From Flavobacterium crassostreae (lineage in GTDB: Bacteria > Bacteroidota > Bacteroidia > Flavobacteriales > Flavobacteriaceae): 64,000 bases of DNA. The notes beneath the pieces are model-generated. The model was not told the origin of the DNA, ran no database searches, and saw nothing but the letters and a program-made list of their open reading frames with translations. Position numbers and translations under genes: made by a program. Of the stretch, positions 18,472 through 27,100 are shown piece by piece. How positions within the stretch are numbered: position 1 is the stretch's first letter; each line of letters opens with the position of its first letter. The stretch covers positions 2,356,001 through 2,420,000 of the forward strand of contig NZ_CP017688.1 of assembly GCF_001831475.1 (NCBI RefSeq), in the 5' to 3' direction.

Positions 18472-18505
18472 AAAAAACCCGTTTGATGTACTCAAACGGG
18501 TTTTT
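18472..18505 (-). terminator. his operon attenuator terminator
   Basis: Inverted repeat with stem AAAAACCCGTTTGA and TCAAACGGGTTTTT (14 bp) and a 5-nt loop, followed in transcript sense by a T-run (TTTTTTATT). It stands 26 nt after the stop codon of the His-rich leader peptide and about 57 nt before the hisG start. This is the expected place for a terminator controlled by ribosome stalling at His codons. An alternative upstream pairing (ATCATT in the His codons with AATGAT after the stop) is possible but short. Confidence 0.85.
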
Positions 18506-18531
18506 AAATATGATGACTTACATACATATCA

Positions 18532-18591
18532 TTAACACATCGCTTGAGAGCAATAATGAAAATGATGGTGATGCATTGGTGTTGTAAACAT
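18532..18591 (-). CDS. hisL: his operon leader peptide
   Basis: A 19-residue ORF, MFTTPMHHHHFHYCSQAMC, with four consecutive His codons plus a fifth after Phe. It starts about 19 nt after the predicted transcription start and ends 26 nt before an intrinsic terminator in front of hisG. By analogy with enterobacterial HisL, low charged tRNA-His would stall the ribosome in the His run and favour readthrough. The codon content, promoter and terminator are seen; the mechanism is inferred. Enterobacterial leaders have seven His in a row; this one has five in six positions. Confidence 0.88.
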   Translation of the reverse strand: MFTTPMHHHHFHYCSQAMC

Positions 18592-18616
18592 GACTTGTTG
18601 TTGTTATTTGATATTG

Positions 18617-18648
18617 CAAATATAAAAGCTTTTTTGCTTATACACCAA
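18617..18648 (-). promoter_or_regulatory. his operon promoter
   Basis: In minus-strand sense, TTG (18648-18646), a 21-nt spacer and TATATTTG (18624-18617), matching the Flavobacterium TTG-N17-23-TAnnTTTG consensus. It would start transcription near 18610, giving a leader RNA of about 195 nt before hisG. The region from 18415 to 18761 contains only this promoter, the leader peptide, the attenuator and a terminator of the neighbouring protease. Confidence 0.7.
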
Positions 18649-18710
18649 CTTTAACTTTAACTTAATGTTGCTATTTTGTTAAAAAAACAAATTGCCATCT
18701 GTTTTGTATG

Positions 18711-18743
18711 CAAAAGCCTCTCTGAAATTCTAAGAGGCTTTTG
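18711..18743 (-). terminator. Terminator after the T9SS protease
   Basis: Stem CAAAAGCCTCT/AGAGGCTTTTG, 11 bp, 11-nt loop, 19 bp past the stop at 18762. The T-run is short (TTTT), so strength is moderate. It insulates the his promoter from the upstream gene. Confidence 0.65.
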
Positions 18744-18761
18744 GATGTTCTTAAAATTACG

Positions 18762-21155
18762 TTATTGTATTAGTACTTTTAAAACCGATTCTTTTTGGTT
18801 GGATTGTACGGTAACCAAATAAAGTCCTTTGGGTTGAGCTTGTAGGTTTATCTTGTGTTCAGAAACCGAAATTTCTGTAAAGCTAGTTGCAAAGATTTGT
18901 TGTCCGGCTAAGTTGTATATTTTAACTTGGTAGTCTTTTCCTAATTCCGGGAAGTTTAGATTAAATATTCCTGTTGAAGGACTAGGATATAAAGACACCT
19001 CAGAACTATAATTTAAAGAATGGGTCCCCAATATAGAGCCATTTTCTATCAATAAATTGTCTATCCAAATACGGGTACCATAGCCCGAAGTATTTAAAAA
19101 ACGTATAGAAACACTTTCTTTTCCGTCATAGTCACTTAAATCAATGGTTTCTTTGCGCCAGTCTGAAGCTTTAGTAGGGATCCAAGCATTAGAATCTGCT
19201 GTTGGAACCACAACGGTTTCTAGTTGGGTGTGTGTTTTGGAGTACACGTCGGTCCAGTTGGTACCACAATTTTCGGATACTTGCACTTTTAAAACATCTG
19301 CACTCGAAGCATCAAATTGCGTATAGGCAATGTCAAAAAATAATTTTCCTGATTTTAAAGAGGTAAAGTTATAATAAGGCAATCTAATAATGTCTTGTTC
19401 TCCAATGGTTGGATTGTCTGCATTATTCATGATCATACATGCTTTGTCTCCGTTGCCAACATCCGAACGTTTTTCCCAAGTAAGTCCATTGTCCGGATTA
19501 GAAATACTCCAATTTTGGGGAGGAAATACACCTCCAAAGTTTTCGTTTGGCATCACAGAGCTGGTTTGCCCAACATTAATATATCCAATCGATTGCTTGG
19601 TATTGGTTCCTTGTGCATTAGTTACTTTTAGGGTTACGGTATACGTTCCTGAATTTGAATAGGTTACAACAGGATTTTGGGTAGTGGCTGTAGCAGGAGT
19701 TCCTCCCTGAAAAGTCCATGCCCAAGAGGTTGGAGATCCGGTAGAGGTATCTTTGAATTTTACTGATTTGCCTAAACAAATTGCAGTAGCATCTGCGCTA
19801 AAAGCTGCCGTTGGACTAACCGGAGTAGTTACACAACTAGAGCTTAAACAGTTGGATCTGTTAACTGCATTTTGTATTGCAGTACGGGGTTGTGCTCCAA
19901 AACCATTAGCAAAAGAAATTCCTACAGAGCTAACGCCATGGCAATAACTCATAATGGTTCCTTTTTCTTGATACGGTAGTGTGGGTGGATTGGTTAAACA
20001 TTCATCACCGCCATAACCCGGAAACCCTACAGGCCCACAATTGTCAATTGCCGTGTTGTTTCCGTTCCAAACACAAGCATGGGTGTGGGGCGAACCCAAT
20101 ACATGCCCGAGTTCGTGGGCAACTACCCCCACGGTCCAAGAATAGGTAGGAAATTGATTGTAATTTACATCCACATCTGCGTATGCGTAAGAATTTGGCG
20201 TACACATAGTACCAATACCCAAAGCCACACCTCCGAGTCCTCCTGGATCATTTGCAATTAATAAAGCAACATCTCCAACAAAAGAGGTATTGTAACTACG
20301 GAAAGATTGTACGTTTTGAACCGAAGAAGTTCCTTGGTATGGATCCGAAGTATCCCAAATCTTTATTGCCTGTAGGCGAATACTAATTCCGTCGTTTTCG
20401 TATAATGTCTGCGAATTATTAAAAACCGATAAGGCCCAATTGGTGGTTTGGGTAACATTATTGCCATTTTGTTTGTAAATATCGTAATCTACTTCCACAT
20501 AAACAGAAACGCATTTTGTTGCTGCAGATCGATCTATTTTTTGTAATGCAGACAAAGGCAACGGTTTAGAATTACCTGGAGTTTGACAAGGAGCGGCAAT
20601 AGGTTGGTTTAGATTTGCATCCGAATACACAACATAATTAGATTTATTTTGTAGCCCCGTACTTTTGCCCAAAACTAAGTTTCCAAAACCGTGTTCCTTG
20701 GACGAGATCAAACCATTTATTTGGTCATCAAAGATATTTATAGAAACCACAGAAGTTAGATCTCCTTTTATAATCCCTTTATAAAAAACGCCCGAAGTTT
20801 TAGTGCTTGCGGTTTTAGATGTTGCAATAATTTGTGTAAATCCATCTGCAAAAATAGTTTCTTTATAGAGCTGTAAAATTAGATTTTTGCCGTTATAAGG
20901 CACCGTAAGTTCTATATTTGGTTTACTCTGCGTATATAATTCCTGAAAACTAGCATCGGAGAGTGTCAAATACGTGGCTCCAATTTGTGCTTCTGCACTG
21001 GATTTAGAAGTTACATTTTTAGAATAATCAAAAATTTGATACGCACTAATTCCTTTCTGTGCTTGGTGGTTTTTTAGTACTTTTTCGGCTATTTTTCCTT
21101 GAGAAAAAGCATTAAAAACGCTTAAAAAAGAGCAAATAATTAAAATTTTTTTCAT
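18762..21155 (-). CDS. Secreted reprolysin-like metalloprotease with PKD and T9SS sorting domains
   Basis: About 797 residues from ATG 21155 (MKKILIICSFLSVFNAFSQ, signal peptide). The N-terminal prodomain-like part is followed by a metzincin catalytic domain with HELGHVLGSPHTHACVW, whose HExxHxxGxxH zinc site is intact, and a Met-turn GTIMSYCHG. Next come a PKD domain (about 450-540; SPTAAFSADATAICLGKSV, SWAWTFQGG, GTYTVTLKV) and a jelly-roll-like module (about 545-715). A C-terminal type IX secretion sorting domain closes the protein (SLYPSPSTGIFNLNF, VKIYNLAGQQIF, KGLYLVTVQS). The extracellular target is unknown. ATG 21167 would add only MYKY. Monocistronic. Confidence 0.93.
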   Translation of the reverse strand: MKKILIICSFLSVFNAFSQGKIAEKVLKNHQAQKGISAYQIFDYSKNVTSKSSAEAQIGATYLTLSDASFQELYTQSKPNIELTVPYNGKNLILQLYKETIFADGFTQIIATSKTASTKTSGVFYKGIIKGDLTSVVSINIFDDQINGLISSKEHGFGNLVLGKSTGLQNKSNYVVYSDANLNQPIAAPCQTPGNSKPLPLSALQKIDRSAATKCVSVYVEVDYDIYKQNGNNVTQTTNWALSVFNNSQTLYENDGISIRLQAIKIWDTSDPYQGTSSVQNVQSFRSYNTSFVGDVALLIANDPGGLGGVALGIGTMCTPNSYAYADVDVNYNQFPTYSWTVGVVAHELGHVLGSPHTHACVWNGNNTAIDNCGPVGFPGYGGDECLTNPPTLPYQEKGTIMSYCHGVSSVGISFANGFGAQPRTAIQNAVNRSNCLSSSCVTTPVSPTAAFSADATAICLGKSVKFKDTSTGSPTSWAWTFQGGTPATATTQNPVVTYSNSGTYTVTLKVTNAQGTNTKQSIGYINVGQTSSVMPNENFGGVFPPQNWSISNPDNGLTWEKRSDVGNGDKACMIMNNADNPTIGEQDIIRLPYYNFTSLKSGKLFFDIAYTQFDASSADVLKVQVSENCGTNWTDVYSKTHTQLETVVVPTADSNAWIPTKASDWRKETIDLSDYDGKESVSIRFLNTSGYGTRIWIDNLLIENGSILGTHSLNYSSEVSLYPSPSTGIFNLNFPELGKDYQVKIYNLAGQQIFATSFTEISVSEHKINLQAQPKGLYLVTVQSNQKESVLKVLIQ

Positions 21156-21308
21156 GTATTTATACATTTAAAGTTATGTAAAAAACATTTTAATCCTCAT
21201 TTAATAATCCACTTTAAATCAATGGCATACCAAGATAAAAATGTTTTTACGACTGTAAATATATTTTATTTTTTAAGAATAGGAAAAATAATTTAACGTA
21301 TTATTTAC

Positions 21309-21356
21309 TTTTTGTTAAAATAAAATCTTTACTGTTTAATTTTATTTTAACAAAAA
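21309..21356 (-). terminator. AT-rich inverted repeat, likely terminator of the metal locus
   Basis: Perfect 17-bp inverted repeat TTTTTGTTAAAATAAAA (21309-21325) and its complement (21340-21356), 14-nt loop, 31 bp after the stop of the last gene at 21388. It is rich in A/T, so RNA stability is limited. Confidence 0.55.
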
Positions 21357-21387
21357 CCCGTATATACTCTACCATAAATAAGGCGTT

Positions 21388-21825
21388 CTAACGGATTTCG
21401 GTATGTCGGATTTCTCCACCTGAAGTACCTACTTTTTGCGCCAGAAAAATACTACTAACAGCCAAAACCAATACAATAAAAGAAATTAATGTTTCTTTGC
21501 TATTTTTTTTGAAATTTAAATAAAGTCCTAACACAGAAAAACCGCCTAAAGCATACAGCAGAATTGCCAATTTTTCTGCCAATTCTTCGTGTTCATGAAT
21601 AATCTGGTGTCCAATTGCAGGCAGCTCTTCTACTACTTCTTCGGCTCCTTCTCCTGTTGCCATGCTTAATGCGCCAAAAATAGCCACCAATACAAACAAA
21701 ACATACGCTACGTTTTTGATGGTAGTATTCTTTAAGAGCATTGCAGTGGCCAAAATCCCGAAGGCAAATATGGTTCCAATAATTGGGAAATGGTTTACTA
21801 GTAGGTGTAAATGTGCATCATTCAT
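21388..21825 (-). CDS. DUF2231-like four-helix membrane protein
   Basis: 145 residues with four hydrophobic segments (about 10-30, 36-55, 85-103, 110-130). It begins MNDAHLHLLVNHFPIIGTIF, the conserved His-containing start of this family, and has further histidines in GHQIIHEHEELAEK between helices 2 and 3. DUF2231-type proteins are predicted inner-membrane, possibly haem- or redox-linked. Last gene of the metal locus, 49 bp after the VIT1 gene, so a metal-linked role is plausible but inferred from context only. Confidence 0.65.
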   Translation of the reverse strand: MNDAHLHLLVNHFPIIGTIFAFGILATAMLLKNTTIKNVAYVLFVLVAIFGALSMATGEGAEEVVEELPAIGHQIIHEHEELAEKLAILLYALGGFSVLGLYLNFKKNSKETLISFIVLVLAVSSIFLAQKVGTSGGEIRHTEIR

Positions 21826-21874
21826 AGTTTTATAATTTTAATGGTATAATTAATAGATAACAAACTTAATCAAT

Positions 21875-22993
21875 TTATCCTGCTAATGAAACACCAATTA
21901 AGGATCCGATTCCATAAGTTATAGCTGCAGCTGCTAATCCAAATGACACCTGTCTCATGCCAGAAAACAACACGCTTCTCCCTGTTAATAAAGTAATCGC
22001 TGCTCCTATTCCAAAAAGCCCTAGTACACTACTACCAACACTTAAATATATAGCGTTTTTTCCTGTTAAAAAAATAAAAGGATACAAAGGTATAATTGCT
22101 CCTATAGCAAATAGAATAAATGAGGCAATTGCAGCTTCCCAAGCCGAGCCTCCCAATTCTTTCTTGTCAATACCTAATTCTTCCGTAATTATTGCATCAA
22201 TAGCTGTTTCAGGGCTTTCAAATGCTTTATCTGCTAATTTTTGTGCTTCAACTGCATTCATTCCTTTTGCCTGATATAACAAGACTAACTCCTTTTTTTC
22301 TTCTTCAGGAGAAGCCTCTAATTCCTCGGTTTCTAGTTCTATTTGGCGTTGATTTAATTCTCTTGAACTTTGTACAGAAAGCCATTCGCCTAACGCCATC
22401 GAAATAGCTCCCGCCAAAAGACCAGCGGATCCTGTCAATAAAATAGTATTATTAGAAACGGCTGCTCCTGCAACTCCCATTACCAAACTCATATTAGAGA
22501 CCAATCCGTCATTCGAGCCTAAAACAGCAGCTCTAAGTGCATTCCCCCCTACTGATTTATGGCGACTTTCGAATTTAGAAAGAAATCCTCCAGAAACATT
22601 TAAAGCGGCATTATTGTTTACAGCCTCAATTATTTTAAGATGATTATGTTCAAAACCTGTTGGTTTTTCTCCACTTTCAATTTTATTTTTTATGGCGTTG
22701 GCTGCAAATTGTTTTTCAACACTTGATAAACTGCTGATTATTGAACCGTATCCAAAAATCTTCCCTAATTTCAACTGAAGTTTAGCTCTAGATGATGGTA
22801 ATGGCATTTTGTAATTAGGTTCTAAACCTACTACTTTATCAAGCATATGTTTAGCATGTCCTTTTTCAATTTCACCTAAACTCTGTAGTACACGAACTAA
22901 ATTATCATTCGTTTGTATGGCAGCAATACTATCATACAAAAAAGCGGTGTCAACTTCCGTTTGTAGTTGCCCTTTTAGTTTATTTAAATCCAT
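21875..22993 (-). CDS. Ferritin-like/VIT1 fusion metal transporter (MbfA-like)
   Basis: 372 residues. The N-terminal ferritin-like domain (about 1-130) has metal-binding acidic and His residues in EVDTAFLYDSIA and LGEIEKGHAKHMLDKV. The C-terminal VIT1/CCC1 domain (about 145-372) has LGSNDGLVSNMSLVMGVAGAA, AGAISMALGEWLSVQSSRE, an amphipathic Glu-rich loop (ELETEELEASPEEEKKEL) and three further membrane helices. MbfA-type fusions export iron or manganese from the cytosol. Starts 10 bp after czcB, so cotranscribed with the efflux genes and probably coregulated by the two-component system. Confidence 0.87.
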   Translation of the reverse strand: MDLNKLKGQLQTEVDTAFLYDSIAAIQTNDNLVRVLQSLGEIEKGHAKHMLDKVVGLEPNYKMPLPSSRAKLQLKLGKIFGYGSIISSLSSVEKQFAANAIKNKIESGEKPTGFEHNHLKIIEAVNNNAALNVSGGFLSKFESRHKSVGGNALRAAVLGSNDGLVSNMSLVMGVAGAAVSNNTILLTGSAGLLAGAISMALGEWLSVQSSRELNQRQIELETEELEASPEEEKKELVLLYQAKGMNAVEAQKLADKAFESPETAIDAIITEELGIDKKELGGSAWEAAIASFILFAIGAIIPLYPFIFLTGKNAIYLSVGSSVLGLFGIGAAITLLTGRSVLFSGMRQVSFGLAAAAITYGIGSLIGVSLAG

Positions 22994-23003
22994 ATTTTTA
23001 GTA

Positions 23004-24122
23004 TTAATTAACTAAATCAAAAACACCTTTGGTCAATATTTTTGAAGTAGAATTTATTTGATTACCTGGAATAAGTTCAACAAATTTTTCTGATTTCTCC
23101 CCAATTTTAACAGGTACTTTTTTAAAGAAAAAACTATTATTTTTTTCTTCACTCAATAAAAGTACGGAATATTTATTATTCTCTGTTATTAATGCTTCGG
23201 TTGGTATTGCCATGCCTTTTTTTGAATCTACCACAATGGCAGCTTCTACAAACATTCCGGTTAGTAATTGTTGTTTTATACTTTCATCCAAATGGCCGTG
23301 CACATTGATGGTTCTGTTGTTGCCTTCAATGGATTTTCCTACTAAATAAACCTCAGCATCAAACACATCTTTTGAAGCTTCTGGAACAGTAAAATTAATT
23401 TTCTGACCTTCTTTTATCTTCAGAATATCTTTTTCGAATATATCTAATTCAAGATGCAAATGGTCTGTCTGAATAATTTCTAGCAGCACATCTGTAGCGG
23501 CCACATATGCTCCAACATTGGCATTCATTACAACAATATCTCCAGATATGGGAGAAAAAATAGTAATTACCGAGGTCAATTTGCCTTGTTCTACATTTGC
23601 AGGACTAATGTTTAGCATCTTTAATTTTGCTTTGAGACTTTGGTACATTCCTTTGGTTTTACGATAATCACTCTCGGCTTTCAGATAGTTTTTTTGAGAA
23701 GTGATTTTTTCGTCAAATAAGGTTTTCTGACGTTCGTATTCGGATTTTAAATAATTAATCTGTTCAGCCACCTCAAGATACTCTTTTTGAATATCCAGAA
23801 ATTCTGTATTTTCTAATGTTAACAAAGCTTGTCCTTTTGTCACTTTATCACCAACTAACAATCTAGTTGATTTTACATTACCTCCAACAAATGTGGTTAC
23901 TTTAGCTCTGTTTTGTGGCGGAACATCAATCTTACCGGATGTTCTTACGGTTACTTCAAAATCTTGTTCGGTTGGATTGGCAATTTCCATTGCCGAAGAT
24001 TTAAATTGTGTTGTGGTAACCGAAATTACAGTATCTTCTTTAACAGCTGTTTCTTCTGTTTTGGTTTCCTTACACGAAAATAAAACGACAGACAAGGCTA
24101 GTATATATATTGATTTTTTCAT
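23004..24122 (-). CDS. RND efflux periplasmic adaptor (CzcB/CusB-type lipoprotein)
   Basis: Membrane fusion protein of 372 residues linking an RND pump with a TolC-like outer-membrane channel. A lipoprotein signal MKKSIYILALSVVLFSC places the lipidated Cys at residue 17. The barrel-sandwich and helical hairpin are seen around VGDKVTKGQALLTLENTEFLDIQKEYLEVAEQ to YRKTKGMYQSLKAK, then ISGDIVVMNANVGAYV, a beta-barrel with EGQKINFTVP, and a terminal AIPTEALI segment. No His-rich metal-binding N-terminus is visible. Starts 11 bp after the CzcA-TolC gene. Confidence 0.92.
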   Translation of the reverse strand: MKKSIYILALSVVLFSCKETKTEETAVKEDTVISVTTTQFKSSAMEIANPTEQDFEVTVRTSGKIDVPPQNRAKVTTFVGGNVKSTRLLVGDKVTKGQALLTLENTEFLDIQKEYLEVAEQINYLKSEYERQKTLFDEKITSQKNYLKAESDYRKTKGMYQSLKAKLKMLNISPANVEQGKLTSVITIFSPISGDIVVMNANVGAYVAATDVLLEIIQTDHLHLELDIFEKDILKIKEGQKINFTVPEASKDVFDAEVYLVGKSIEGNNRTINVHGHLDESIKQQLLTGMFVEAAIVVDSKKGMAIPTEALITENNKYSVLLLSEEKNNSFFFKKVPVKIGEKSEKFVELIPGNQINSTSKILTKGVFDLVN

Positions 24123-24133
24123 TTTTTACTTTA

Positions 24134-27100
24134 TTAGAAATTAAGGTATTGTGTATCTAATTGAATTTGATTGAATTGAAGTACATTGTCTAAATATTCT
24201 ACTTGGATAGCAGTTGCATTCTCTAGACTTTGTATGTATTGAAAAAAATCAATTTCGCCATGTTTATAACTTCTATCTGCTACTTTAATTATTTCGTCCG
24301 ATAATTTTTTTCCGTATTGGTTATAATAATTGATAGCTTGCTGATATTTTGCTAATTCGTTCTTTTTTTGGTTAACAAACTGTTCCCGTTTTTGCTCTTC
24401 ATTCTGTTTTTGTTGTTCCCAACTTTGCAACTCCAGTTGTGCCGCTTTTGATTTTGAAACATTCCCTGAAAATAAAATAGGGACACCTATTCCAATTTGA
24501 AAACCATTCAATGATTGTGATAATCCTTTATTAGATCCTCTAAAATATTCCATATTCAAATCAGGTAACCAATGTTGTTTTTGAAGTCTAACTTGGCTCT
24601 TATAATTATTAGTGACACTCTCTAAATATGCTGTATGAATATTTTTACTTAATTCTTCCGTTAGAACTATTACTGGTGTTATTGAATTATTTTTAATTAC
24701 ATTTTTTTTATCTGTTTGAATTAATGAATACAATACATCATACTGTGCATTTTTATCATTTTCAATTTGAGAAAGCTTTGTTTTTATTTGTCTAAACTTG
24801 GCTTCTGCAGTAATTTTTTCGAGATAATTTGTTTCGCCTAGTTCAAAACGGCGGTCACTTGCTTTAGAAAAGTTTTGATACAAGCTATCCAAATAAAAGT
24901 AGCGTTTTTCTTGATTTTGTAAATATACAATCTGATAATAGGTTTTAGAAATTTCTAGGGCTACAGCATTTTTTTGCAATGCATAATTTGCTTTCACTTG
25001 TTGGTATTCGGCTTGATTTACTCTTTTTTGGGCTCCATAAACGGTCGGAAAAGCAATACGCTGTTGTATGCCAAAAACCTTTAATGGAGAATCATTATTG
25101 GCTAAATTATTAGCATCATAATTGTAATAAACGGTCGCTTTTTCGAAGGTATATGCGCTTGGAATATGGGCTTGGTACTTGTCTACTTGCAACTGCTGCG
25201 CCTTTAGTGCTTTGTTATTTTGTACTCCAATGGCTATCAAACTATCCAATTCTGAGTTGGGTTTTTGCGCAAAGGCAAAAGGACTACATAAAAGCAATAA
25301 AAGCAATGCAATGGCACTATTTGATTGGTTAGGTTTTGGTTTTTTAAATTCTTTTTGATTCAATACCTTAAACAAAACTGGCAATACGATCATGGTCAAA
25401 ATTGTGGCGGTAAATAATCCTCCAATAACTACTGTTGCCAAGGGTCTTTGTACTTCCGCACCTGCAGAAGAGGAAATGGCCATAGGTAAAAAACCAAGCG
25501 CAGCCGCAGCAGCCGTAAGTAATACCGGACGTAACCGGTCTGTGGTTCCTTTTAATATGAGTTCATCAATGTTTTTCATTCCTTGATGTTTTAATTCTTT
25601 AAAATGTTCAATCAATACAATCCCGTTTAAAACGGCAATACCAAAGAGCGCTATAAACCCTACTCCTGCTGATATACTGAAAGGCAAACCTCGCATCCAT
25701 AAAAACAACACGCCTCCCACGGCCGAAAGTGGTATGGCAGAATAAACCATTAAGGCTTCTTTGATGGAACCAAAAGCAAAATACAGCAAGATAAAAATTA
25801 AAAGCAATGCGATTGGAACAGCAATCATTAATCTGGCCTTGGCACTCTGTAGGTTTTCAAATTGTCCTCCATATTGCACATAATAGCCCGTAGGCAAGCT
25901 TACTTTGGTGGCAATACTTTTTTGAATGTCTGTAACAACGCTTTGTAGGTCTCTATTTCTAACGTTGATCCCTACCACAACTCTGCGGTTGGTATTGTCT
26001 CTAGATATTTTTGCAGGACCTTCGGAGTAAGTAATCGTTGCCAGTTCTTGCAACGGAATTTGCTGTGCTGTTGGTGTGGTTATGTACAGGTTTTTTAAAT
26101 CCTCAATAGTGCGTCGGTTTTTGGAATCCAGACGGACAACCATATCAAACCGTTTTTCTCCTTCAAAAACATTTCCTACCGTTTTTCCGGCAAACCCAAG
26201 CGCTATCATGTTGTTCAAATCCGATATATTCAAACCATATCGGGCTATTTTTGATCGATCATACCGAACTATCATTTGCGGCAAGCCTTCTGTTTTTTCG
26301 ATAATGACATCGGAGGCACCTTCAATGTGTTGAATGGCTGTTTTAATTTCTTGTGCTTTCTGGGCTAAAATATCCAAATCTTCGCCAAATATTTTGACCG
26401 CAACATCCGATCGGGTTCCAGAAATCAATTCGTTGAAACGCATTTCTATAGGTTGTGTAAATTCTATTTCCATATTTGGAATTTGTTTTACGATAGCTGC
26501 TTTTATTTTATCGGCCAATTCGTCTTTACTGGACGCAGAAACCCATTCCGATTTTGGCTTTAGCTTCACAATAACATCGCTCTCTTCCATACTCATGGGA
26601 TCTGTTGGTACCTCTGCAGCGCCTATCCTACTGACCACTTGTTCTACTTCTGGAAAGTTTTTAAGTATTATTTGCTCTATTTTAGTAGTTGTTGCAATGG
26701 TTTTAGTCAATGAAGTTCCTGTTTTTAAAACAGGTTGAATTACAAAATCACCTTCATCTAATGTTGGTATAAACTCTCCTCCCATAGTGGCAAATAGTGC
26801 TACTGCCGCAACTAATAATACTGCCGCACCGTACAATACTTTTTTGGTATATTTTAAAGACCAAGTAATTAGAGGTAAATATCCAGAATTCAATTTATGT
26901 AGTAATTTTGCCGAAAAAGAATTAGGATTTTGTTCTTTGGGTTTTAAAAACAACGAAGCAACTACTGGCACATACGTAAAACAAAAAAGCATTGCTCCTA
27001 CTAAAGCAAAACTAAACGTCATTGCCATTGGTTTGAACATTTTACCTTCAATGCCAGAAAGAGATAGAATTGGGATAAATACAATCAGAATAATTAGTTG

